Below, piece by piece: positions 1-7,246 of a stretch of DNA of 15,045 bases (position 1 is its first letter; each line of letters opens with the position of its first letter). A program made the position numbers and the translations under genes. The stretch comes from Hepatocystis sp. ex Piliocolobus tephrosceles. Taxonomy: Eukaryota > Apicomplexa > Aconoidasida > Haemosporida > Plasmodiidae. Below the pieces are notes generated by a model, which worked only from the letters and a program-made list of their open reading frames with translations, ran no database searches and was not told the DNA's origin. The stretch covers positions 1,955-16,999 of the forward strand of contig CABPSV020000175.1 in the NCBI GenBank assembly GCA_902459845.2, given 5' to 3'.

Positions 1-122
1 CAAATGAACAAATGAACAAATGAACAAATGAACAAATGAACAAATGAACAAATGAACAAATGAACAAATGAACAAATAAACATATATTAACACATAAACA
101 CATAAACACATAAACAAATTAA
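1..122. repeat. 8-bp tandem repeat array, cut by left window edge
   Basis: CAAATGAA is repeated nine times without error (1-72). CAAATAAA follows, and after a short break three copies of CACATAAA (91-114) and one CAAATTAA continue the same 8-bp period. The array begins at the window edge, so its true length is unknown. It lies about 190 bp upstream of the first gene, in its presumed 5' leader or promoter. The step from perfect to variant units suggests growth by slippage at the left end and older units at the right. Confidence 0.95.
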
Positions 123-312
123 TATATAAAAATATAAACATATAAAATAAAAGCATAAATGTGTAAAGGAATAAACACTTATGTACTTATCCTATTGAAT
201 AAATACCTATATTTTTATGTGTTTGTACTTTTTTTTTTTGTTCTTCGTGTAAGCAACAAAAAACAATAAAGGACTTATCAAACTAGATATATATATACGT
301 ATATATATATGA

Positions 313-2049
313 ATGTATAACATGACATTGTTCATTAGTAAAAAACATTTACAACTGTTATTTTTGTTATTAATTTTAAATTTGTTTTATACTAATTATT
401 TTGAAACATGTCATTTGAAGAGAGTATGTAGAATACTTCATGAGAAAACGGGTAGGAAGGTACGTTTCAATTATAACAATAATAATGTTAAAAATTGTAT
501 TACTACATTATGTAAAAAAAAAAAAAGAAACTACTTTTTTATTAACAAACTAAAAAGAAAAAGTCGTACAACTTATAAATATAACAAGTATAAATTGTTT
601 TCTATTTTTTCAATTTTTAATAAAAAAGATAAAAAAGATGACAACAAAGCAAATGAGTTGAACAAAACAAACGAGTTGAACGGTAAAAATAAAAATGCCA
701 CAAGTATTGATAATAACAAAAAAATGTTGCATCACGATGATAAAAAAGATGAACAAAAACTGAAGAACATTAAAGAAGAGGTAAATGAATTAAACAGTGT
801 TAATGAAAATGCACCTAAAAATGTGGATGGAGTGGACATGGTAGATGGAGTGGACATGATGGATGGAGTGGACAAAGTGGATGGAGTGGACAAAGTGGAT
901 GGAGTGGACATGGTGGATGGAGTGAACAAGGTGGATGGAGTGGACAAGATCAACCCAATTAGTAATAGTAATAATAACAATAACAACAACAGTGATATAG
1001 AAAAACAAATTTTACATGATATTACGAAACATATGGAAATAGACATAAAACTAAATTTTAAAAATGCATTTAAAAATATATATATATATAAGGAACATTT
1101 AAAAAATGTTAAGGATAAACTAGTAAGTGCGATTAATATGATATTTCTTTCTTGTAATGTGTATATAGAAAAAAATGAAAATATATATTCCTATTTTTTT
1201 AAATCAATTTTAAACATATTTGAAAATGCTTTTTATAAATATACATATTTAGAACATATAAAAAATATAAATAACAATGAGATAAAAAATATATATATAC
1301 ATATTAATAATAATTATAAAACATTTAATAAATTAATTAACATAATAGAAGAGCATTTATTCCAGATTTTAAAAATAAAAATACAACTGTTAAAAATAAA
1401 ATATTTAAATGAAATTAATAAAATAATTTTAAACGAAACATCTAATAATAAAGATGATTATATTGTTTATTTAAATACAGTTAGTAATATTTTTATGAAA
1501 TATGAAAAAAAATTAAAAGGATTATATCCACCTAAACATGATTTCTGCTTATATAATAAATTAACAACAAAAAAAGATCAAATGAATAAAGATATATACT
1601 TACACTTAGTTAACTATAATTATACTTATAAATTTCCTTCAGATAAACATGAAAATTATATAAATAAAAATATCCAATATTTAAACAAATATACTCAAGA
1701 ATTAACAAAAAAAATTAAAACAAAATTATATAAAGATTTAACACAAACTACAAAATATAAAAGTATTATACAAATTATAGATAACCAACAAAAACAAATA
1801 GAACTATTACAAGAACAGTTAGAGTATTCACTTGATAATTCCAATAAAAATTATTTCCCTCTACATTGTGCTGTTGCTTATAGAATACCAGATACAAATT
1901 TAAACATATCCACACAATTTGCTAAAGGAAAATTTAATGTTAAATTAAATTGTATACCTGATGATTCTGCTCATTTGTTAGGCTCCTATGGGTTCGTAAA
2001 AGCTCTCCCATTTGGTAACCTCGGTTTATCCATGTCATTAAATTTTTAA
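313..2049 (+). CDS. Conserved-looking Plasmodium protein of unknown function with signal-like N terminus
   Basis: This is one uninterrupted frame of 578 codons. ATG 313 is the first ATG after an in-frame stop at 310-312; a second in-frame ATG at 322 is equally possible. Residues 12-31 are a Leu/Phe-rich hydrophobic segment (LQLLFLLLILNLFY), like a signal peptide or anchor. A basic, Asn/Lys-rich stretch to about residue 110 follows, the pattern of a bipartite apicoplast or secretory leader, though targeting is inferred. Residues 171-212 are seven VDGVDx hexapeptides. Residues 230-500 are mostly helical-looking, Asn/Lys/Ile-rich, ending in a short coiled-coil-like segment (QQKQIELLQEQLEY). The last 65 residues have normal complexity and alternate polar and hydrophobic residues like beta strands, ending GNLGLSMSLNF. 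I do not recognise the family. An A24 tract starts 12 nt after the stop codon. Confidence 0.9.
   Translation: MYNMTLFISKKHLQLLFLLLILNLFYTNYFETCHLKRVCRILHEKTGRKVRFNYNNNNVKNCITTLCKKKKRNYFFINKLKRKSRTTYKYNKYKLFSIFSIFNKKDKKDDNKANELNKTNELNGKNKNATSIDNNKKMLHHDDKKDEQKLKNIKEEVNELNSVNENAPKNVDGVDMVDGVDMMDGVDKVDGVDKVDGVDMVDGVNKVDGVDKINPISNSNNNNNNNSDIEKQILHDITKHMEIDIKLNFKNAFKNIYIYKEHLKNVKDKLVSAINMIFLSCNVYIEKNENIYSYFFKSILNIFENAFYKYTYLEHIKNINNNEIKNIYIHINNNYKTFNKLINIIEEHLFQILKIKIQLLKIKYLNEINKIILNETSNNKDDYIVYLNTVSNIFMKYEKKLKGLYPPKHDFCLYNKLTTKKDQMNKDIYLHLVNYNYTYKFPSDKHENYINKNIQYLNKYTQELTKKIKTKLYKDLTQTTKYKSIIQIIDNQQKQIELLQEQLEYSLDNSNKNYFPLHCAVAYRIPDTNLNISTQFAKGKFNVKLNCIPDDSAHLLGSYGFVKALPFGNLGLSMSLNF
823..948 (+). 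repeat. 18-bp coding repeat (VDGVDx x7)
   Basis: Seven in-frame copies of an 18-nt unit near gtggatggagtggacatg encode VDGVD followed by M or K. Unit 3 begins with Met instead of Val and unit 6 has Asn for Asp. The unit is about half G+C, far above its surroundings, so it stands out in composition as well as sequence. Near-identity between units indicates recent expansion and likely length variation between isolates. Confidence 0.97.
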
Positions 2050-2170
2050 ACATAAATAAACAAAAAAAAAAAAAAAAAAAAAAAACGCACATATAGCTAT
2101 ATAGCTATATATACAACATATAAATTATTTATTTACATTTTTGTAATGATGTGTGGGTACATATTTTGAT

Positions 2171-2713
2171 TCATTGGTATTTTGTTACGAGTATGTCGAA
2201 ATTGTTGCTTGGGGTTACTATTTTAATGTCTGCATATATACATAAATATATATAAATAATTTTTTATTTACCTAATTCTCTTTTTTTTTTTTTTGTCTAA
2301 AAATTTTATCTATTTTTAAAAAAAATAAAAAAAATAAAAAACTTTTTTAATTTTATTTTTTATTTTATTTTATATTTTATATTTTATTTTATTTTATTTT
2401 ATATTTTATATTTTATTTTTTATTTTATTTTTTATTTTTTATTTATTTTTTATTTATTTTTTATTTATTTTTTATTTATTTTTTATTTATTTTTTATTTA
2501 TTTTTTATTTTTTGGGGATTATAAAATTTACACAAAAACTTAACGTTTTTTTGTAACAAAATTCCTTTTGCCTTTATTTTCTTTAATTTACAAATAATAC
2601 ACTGTTTATTTAAGAATAATAGAATGGCATATATTTTATATATATTTTTTTTTTTTTTTGTTATAGTGCTTATAATTCATATTTAAAATTTTACATGATA
2701 GATAAAACAGAAA
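2171..2713 (-). CDS. Candidate spliced small gene, possibly bL33-like (5' end not found)
   Basis: Speculative minus-strand model. A 19-nt exon (2713-2695) follows an acceptor with a long T run (TTTTTTTTTAG) and ends at a GTAAAA donor. A 93-nt intron leads to exon 2601-2532, encoding CIICKLKKIKAKGILLQKN and a few more residues, which ends one base into a codon at GTAAAT. A 302-nt low-complexity intron ends TATGCAG. Exon 2229-2171 then continues in phase and ends TGA, encoding IKIVTPSNNFDILVTKYQ. That last stretch aligns by eye with the core of bacterial/organellar bL33 (ILVRLVSAAGTGYFYVTK type), and AKG precedes it. No start codon was found, and the C terminus would be shorter than usual bL33. 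An alternative reading of exon 2601-2494 without the last splice has a bL36-like Cys spacing. Chance assembly is quite possible. Confidence 0.22.
2437..2507. repeat. ATTTATTTTTT 11-bp tandem repeat
   Basis: About six copies of an 11-bp unit made only of A and T (ATTTATTTTTT) end just before the tggggatt island at 2513. Looser TTTTATTTTA-type repeats extend left to about 2340. The block lies inside the long intron of the candidate minus-strand gene, where low-complexity sequence would be expected. Confidence 0.85.
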
Positions 2714-2922
2714 CTAAAAAAAAAAAATTATTTATTTTAATATGTAGATTTAATAAACCAAGTATATCAAAAAAAAAAAATAAAAAAAAATTCATTATTT
2801 ATGGAAGATAATATGTTTTATTATGTACGTAGAAATGTACGCACATAAGTGTTTATGTAATATGCGTACATATACATGTGGTCGATCCACTAATGTGTTA
2901 TTAAAAACAAATACAGTTTTGA

Positions 2923-2957
<35 letters not shown>

Positions 2958-3152
2958 ATTTTTTTTTTTGTACAACTTAAAATATTACTTAATAAAGCTA
3001 TTCTCAATGAAAATGTGCATAATGAAGTTATGTTTAATGAAACTATACTTAAACTTATTTCTCAAAAAAAAAAAAAAATTAAGATCCTCTAAATGTTATA
3101 CTTGTAGTAAGAACAAGCCTTAGTAAAGCTTTTTGTGTTTTCATTTTTTTAA

Positions 3153-3426
3153 CATTAAAAAGTATGCTATCTATCATATATATATATATATATATAACAC
3201 CATTAGCTTAATTTAATGCATAGCATTTTTTTTTATTTTTTTAACCTTAAAAAGTATACTATACATGTATTTATATATATATATATATATATATGTATAT
3301 GTATATACATAAACGTAACACCACTAATTCCATTCAACGTAAAATATATTTTTTTTTTTTTACTCTGTATCCTTAAAAAGTATCCTATATGTACATTTAA
3401 ATATATATACATATTTATAGGTGACA

Positions 3427-3431
<5 letters not shown>
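3153..3431 (+). repeat. Diverged three-copy tandem repeat of about 90-125 bp
   Basis: Two conserved cores alternate three times. Core A is CMTTAAAAAGTATNCTAT at 3153-3170, 3245-3262 and 3371-3388. Core B is TRACACCA at 3195, 3316 and 3422. A T-rich run precedes each core A, and a (TA)n microsatellite of varying length separates A from B (42, 71 and 51 bp between core starts). The last core B runs straight into the T56 tract. The cores differ from each other at only one or two positions while the spacers differ greatly, so these are diverged duplicates rather than fresh slippage products. Confidence 0.8.

Positions 3432-3485
<54 letters not shown>
3430..3485 (+). repeat. Poly(dT) tract, 56 nt
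   Basis: An uninterrupted run of 56 T residues, the longest homopolymer in the window. Tracts like this are common between Plasmodium genes and tend to exclude nucleosomes. Length accuracy in any assembly is doubtful at this size. Confidence 0.97.
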
Positions 3486-3487
<2 letters not shown>

Positions 3488-3983
3488 TATAAAAAATATA
3501 TACAATATTATTTATTACATTGTAAAAAACCTTTTTTTTTTTTTTTTTTTTAAGCCTTTCAATAAATTAAATTAGGAAGGAAAAAATAAAACAATAACAA
3601 AATAATAATAAAATAAGTAAAAAGAATAAATGAATGAATGGATAATACCGTTTGAATTAAAATAATAAAAAAAAAAAATCATAGAGGAACTTATATTGTA
3701 AACTATTTTGCAATTTATGTTGTTACTTTACCAAAATAGGGAAAAATAAGTTACATTTATAAACATGTATATATATGTATATATATAAAACATATTACGA
3801 ATAATAAATTTTTATGCTTAGCAGTCATTATTAAAGGTGAAAATATAATGAATAATAGTACATTGTTAAGTACATTATTTAATAAGCAATTTTAAATAAT
3901 TCGTTACGTATACATGCATGCATGTATATATATGTATATATGTGTGATATAGTGTAGTATTATTAACAACATATTTTATATTT

Positions 3984-3985
<2 letters not shown>

Positions 3986-4018
<33 letters not shown>
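3986..4018 (+). repeat. Poly(dA) tract, 33 nt
   Basis: An uninterrupted run of 33 A residues about 550 bp upstream of the eIF2A start codon, in its presumed promoter or leader region. Confidence 0.95.
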
Positions 4019-4019
<1 letters not shown>

Positions 4020-4258
4020 CAATTAGCAGTTCTTAACATATGGGATAGCTATTATATTACATTTTTTTTTTTACAAATGATTTTATTACTTTTTTTTTAT
4101 TAGAAAATTCAAATAATTAGTCCTATATGTATTTATGAATAAATCACATGTTATTACACACCATATTGTATAACAAAATTCGTTCATAAATGAGTGTACG
4201 ATTATTTGAATGAACTAAAAAAGAAAAAATAAAAAAAATCAAAAAAAAAAAAAAAATA

Positions 4259-4294
4259 TAATAATAACAATAATAATAATAATAATAATAATAA

Positions 4295-4326
<32 letters not shown>

Positions 4327-4337
4327 ATAATAATAAA
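4259..4337 (+). repeat. AAT then AGT trinucleotide array
   Basis: A run of about ten AAT repeats changes at about 4296 into about ten perfect AGT repeats (to 4326) and back to AAT. The A-to-G change fixed in the middle of the array implies that a point mutation was spread by later slippage. The array is not in a supported coding frame and lies about 230 bp upstream of eIF2A. Confidence 0.93.
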
Positions 4338-4414
4338 TTTAAATATAAATAGTAGTAATAATAAATTATAACTAGTAGTGAAAAAAAATTTATTTATAAA
4401 AGCTATAAACGAAA

Positions 4415-4564
4415 AAAGCTAAGCAAACCAAACCAAACCAAACCAGAACAAACAAAAAAAAACAAAAAAAACAAAAAAAAACAAAAATAACAAAAAAAAA
4501 CAAAAAAAACAAAAAAAAATAAAAAAAACAAAAAAAAACAAAGCTAAGCAAAACATTAATAAAA
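4415..4564 (+). promoter_or_regulatory. A-rich 5' leader of eIF2A bracketed by a 14-bp direct repeat
   Basis: AAAGCTAAGCAAAC at 4415-4428 recurs as AAAGCTAAGCAAAA at 4540-4553. Between them are four AAACC units followed by (A)nC blocks containing almost no T. The segment ends 11 nt before the eIF2A ATG, whose context is aaaaATG. It most likely lies in the mRNA 5' UTR. A leader nearly free of U and G would be unstructured, which fits efficient scanning, but this is inference; no promoter element can be named. Confidence 0.5.
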
Positions 4565-6736
4565 ATGTCACAACATAATGAGTGTAATAATAACCTTTTT
4601 TTTTTAGCCTTAAGTAAAAACAAAGCAACTATATACGAATATAATGCAAAATTTAGTACAACTATTATAGAAGATATCGAAAAAGAACTAAAAAAGAATG
4701 AAGCAAATAATAACAATGCTAATAATAATAACAATCTTAATAACAGTCTTAATAACAGTCTTAATAATAATAATGTAGTAAAAAATGATACAATTCCTAT
4801 GAGTCCCTACAAGAGTACAAATGGAATTATTGGATCATACAATCCTTTAAGAAAATCCACTAATAAGATGAATATAGATTTTTTAATTAATAGAGGGATA
4901 ACAATATTTAAAGAGTATGAAGATGTGGAGTTAGCCACATGTACTAATGATTATAAAAAATTAATATTAGTAAAAAAATCAAATTTAAATATAGTTGAAA
5001 TAATAGATATAAAAAATGATAAAGGTATTACTTATATAAAAACAAAAACTCCCATAAAAAGAGTTATAACAAGTCCGAAAGATACACATATTGTTATTCA
5101 TTGTCAATATAAACCAGATATAGCTAATACTAATTTATATATATATAAATTTAGTAACAAATCTGCAAAAAAAAAAAAAACAAAACAAAAAAAAGACAAT
5201 GAAAGTGGAAAAATAGAATGTGAGGTAGAAGAAGAAGATGAAGAAGAAGAAAAAGAAAAAACAAAAGAAAATATTGTCGAAAAAGCAAAAGAAAATATTG
5301 TCGAAAAAACAAAAGAAAATATTGTCGAAAAAGCAAAAGAAAATATTGTCGAAAAAACAAAAGAAAATATTGTCGAAAAAGCAAAAGAAAATATTGTAGA
5401 AAAAGCAAAAGAAAATATTGTAGAAAAAATACAAGAAAATAATAAACATAACCTAAATGATAATAAAAGTCATGAATTTGTTCAAAAATTTAATTCGAAT
5501 GATTTAAAATATAATGACTCTGTAATTTTAGAATTAACATTAAAAAGTTATAGTAATAAAAATTGGCCTTTTTTCAAATGGACCGAAAGTGAATCTATGT
5601 GTACATATTTATTAAATAATAAAATATATATTTATAAAGATAATAATTTTAATCTAGCTACATATAAAATAGAATTAAATAATTTAGAATATTTTGATAT
5701 ATCACCAGAAAATAATAAAAAAGAATTTTTTATATGTACTTATGAACAATCACATAAAGGTAGTGAACCATCAGTTTTTAAAATATTTCGTATAAATGAT
5801 TTAAAAAAAGAGATATATTATAAAAGTTTTTTTAATTGTGATGAAATCAAATTAAAATGGAATAAAACTGGTACAGCATTATTATTACAAATACATACAC
5901 AAGTAGATAAAGAAAAACAATCTTATTATGGTTCTAGTAATTTATATTTTATTGATATGTTAACATTAAAAGATGTAAATATAATGACAAGTAGAGGTTT
6001 AATATATGATAACATATGGTCAAATAATCAAAATAAATTTTTTGTATGTAAAGGAGAAATACCAGCAGAAATTGTTTTATATGATAAAACTGGTAATGTT
6101 TTACATTCTTACGGATCACATAAATTTAATACTCTTAAATTAAATAATAATGAAAAATTATTATTAACAGGAGGTTTTGGTAACTTAAGTGGCGATATAT
6201 CCATATGGAATACATCTAATAAAAAAGAAATAGCAAAAACTAAATCATCTTGTGCAGTAATATGTGAATTTTTTAATGATGGATTACATTTTTTAACTGC
6301 TACTACACATCCCAGACTAAGAGTTGATAACAATATTAAAATATACAAATATAATGGTTTAATTGTTAGTATACTTAGCTTTAATGAATTATATAATGTT
6401 ATGATTTTACCTTTCCATAAAATAAAGTTTCAAGAAACAGATGCAACTATTAATTTAAACATGAAAGATACGAATCTACAACTTTATATTAATAAACAAT
6501 TAGGAATAGACCCACTAAAAAAAGGAGTATATCGAGCACCTAGATCCATTACATCATTAAATGCAACTTACAATATTTCCGGAAATGTAGAAAAAAAAAA
6601 AACAAATATGCCTCCAGGATCCAATTTTGTGGTGGAAGAAAAAACACAAAAAAAAAAAAAAAAAAAAAAAAAAAACGATAAAAATGAAAAAACCGAAATG
6701 AATGATAATGGAGAAAAAAGGGGGACACATGCGTGA
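4565..6736 (+). CDS. EIF2A: Eukaryotic translation initiation factor 2A (eIF2A)
   Basis: A single exon encodes 723 aa, longer than animal eIF2A (roughly 585 aa) because of low-complexity inserts. eIF2A is a cytosolic WD40 beta-propeller protein that can deliver initiator Met-tRNA to the 40S ribosome independently of the eIF2 trimer; it is not a subunit of eIF2. Family signatures seen include WPFFKWTESE (about 339-348), KLKWNKTGTALLLQ (about 431-444), a PAEIVLYD blade (about 500), GGFGNLSGD (536-544) and TATTHPRLRVDN (578-589), all in the expected order. Inserts are Asn-rich residues 46-76, an acidic/Lys stretch at about 200-232, seven KENIVEK octapeptides (233-288) and a poly-Lys C-terminal tail at about 695-705. 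The start codon lies in aaaaATG after an A-rich leader. Family assignment is firm; no frameshift is seen. Confidence 0.95.
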   Translation: MSQHNECNNNLFFLALSKNKATIYEYNAKFSTTIIEDIEKELKKNEANNNNANNNNNLNNSLNNSLNNNNVVKNDTIPMSPYKSTNGIIGSYNPLRKSTNKMNIDFLINRGITIFKEYEDVELATCTNDYKKLILVKKSNLNIVEIIDIKNDKGITYIKTKTPIKRVITSPKDTHIVIHCQYKPDIANTNLYIYKFSNKSAKKKKTKQKKDNESGKIECEVEEEDEEEEKEKTKENIVEKAKENIVEKTKENIVEKAKENIVEKTKENIVEKAKENIVEKAKENIVEKIQENNKHNLNDNKSHEFVQKFNSNDLKYNDSVILELTLKSYSNKNWPFFKWTESESMCTYLLNNKIYIYKDNNFNLATYKIELNNLEYFDISPENNKKEFFICTYEQSHKGSEPSVFKIFRINDLKKEIYYKSFFNCDEIKLKWNKTGTALLLQIHTQVDKEKQSYYGSSNLYFIDMLTLKDVNIMTSRGLIYDNIWSNNQNKFFVCKGEIPAEIVLYDKTGNVLHSYGSHKFNTLKLNNNEKLLLTGGFGNLSGDISIWNTSNKKEIAKTKSSCAVICEFFNDGLHFLTATTHPRLRVDNNIKIYKYNGLIVSILSFNELYNVMILPFHKIKFQETDATINLNMKDTNLQLYINKQLGIDPLKKGVYRAPRSITSLNATYNISGNVEKKKTNMPPGSNFVVEEKTQKKKKKKKKNDKNEKTEMNDNGEKRGTHA
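5261..5428 (+). repeat. 24-bp coding repeat (TKENIVEK/AKENIVEK x7) in eIF2A
   Basis: Seven 24-nt units encode (T/A)KENIVEK. The first six alternate ACA (Thr) and GCA (Ala) starts, giving a 48-bp higher-order period. Units 1-5 use GTC for Val while units 6-7 use GTA and both start with Ala. Expansion by 48-bp dimers at the left and an older right end explain this. The repeat is charged and probably forms an exposed helix or disordered loop between propeller blades. Confidence 0.97.
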
Positions 6737-7173
6737 ACGTTTGACAAGGGCTTATAACGGACAAAAAGGTTGGTTAAAAATAGTAAAAAAACAAAAACAA
6801 ATAAAAAATATAATATATATATATATATATGTGCTTGTGTGTATGTATTAACAAAATCGAGCCATTTTTTTTTTTTTTTTTTATTTTTTTTTTTTTTTGT
6901 CAAAAATTTTAACACAAAAATCTTAATATAAATATATATATATATATATATATATTTTTATAGCCTTTTTTACAGTTGTGTAAATGTGCATATATCCATA
7001 ATATATATAAATATATATGCACATATATACTGACGTATGACCATACACCTTTTTGTAATAAACACAAAACATATGATTGTTGAAGTTTATTTATTAAACA
7101 TTTAATTTGTTTACATTTCACCTAGTTCCTCCATTTTAGATCATTTTTATTTACATTTTTGTTTCATTTTTAT

Positions 7174-7176
<3 letters not shown>

Positions 7177-7224
<48 letters not shown>
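7177..7224 (+). repeat. Poly(dT) tract, 48 nt
   Basis: An uninterrupted T48 run about 440 bp downstream of the eIF2A stop codon. It lies just beyond the 3' end of the short form of the candidate minus-strand gene and would be inside an intron of its longer form. Confidence 0.96.
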
Positions 7225-7227
<3 letters not shown>

Positions 7228-7246
7228 ACCATAAGTTATTAAATAT

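Larger units (their letters stand above)
2050..4564. other. Intergenic gap: homopolymers, microsatellites and a few complex islands
   Basis: This 2.5-kb gap separates the first gene from eIF2A. It holds an A24 tract (2062-2085), a T/A-only repeat block (about 2340-2507), a T29 tract (2925-2953), a diverged tandem repeat (3153-3431), a T56 tract (3430-3485), an A33 tract (3986-4018) and a trinucleotide array (4259-4337). Less AT-rich islands lie at about 2140-2235, 2520-2610 and 2820-2925; the first two fit a possible minus-strand spliced gene. From 3580 to 4258 I see only AT-rich sequence with short TA runs. The 3' UTR of the first gene and the promoter and 5' UTR of eIF2A must lie here, but no boundary can be placed. 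Confidence 0.8.

Noticed and set aside
1..122. CRISPR-like regular repeat
   Set aside because: The 8-bp units are contiguous without spacers; this is a simple tandem repeat in a eukaryote.
732..1046. Minus-strand open frames with Ser-Thr-Pro or His-Ser-Ile repeats
   Set aside because: They are the reverse reading of the 18-bp VDGVDx coding repeat; the + frame runs 578 codons through the region.
2795..3092. Two opposed frames (89 aa plus, 70 aa minus) sharing a T29 tract
   Set aside because: Both look partly protein-like (plus NENVHNEVMFNETIL, minus VFNNTLVDRPHVYV), but each is carried by the homopolymer, neither shows splice support or homology, and they exclude each other. Left uncalled.
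3216..3575. 119-codon plus-strand frame through the T56 tract
   Set aside because: Mostly poly-Phe and Tyr-Ile from T56 and TA repeats, overlapping the diverged tandem repeat.
4390..4734. Minus-strand hydrophobic frame that looks like a membrane protein
   Set aside because: Reads the A/C leader and Asn-rich start of eIF2A backwards; hydrophobicity comes from composition alone.
5135..5449. Minus-strand frames rich in Phe/Leu
   Set aside because: Reverse reading of the Lys/Glu-rich eIF2A repeat; A-rich coding strands give poly-Phe on the other strand.
6549..6915. Minus-strand frames over the eIF2A 3' end
   Set aside because: Dominated by poly-Phe/poly-Lys from homopolymers and overlapping the firm eIF2A C terminus.
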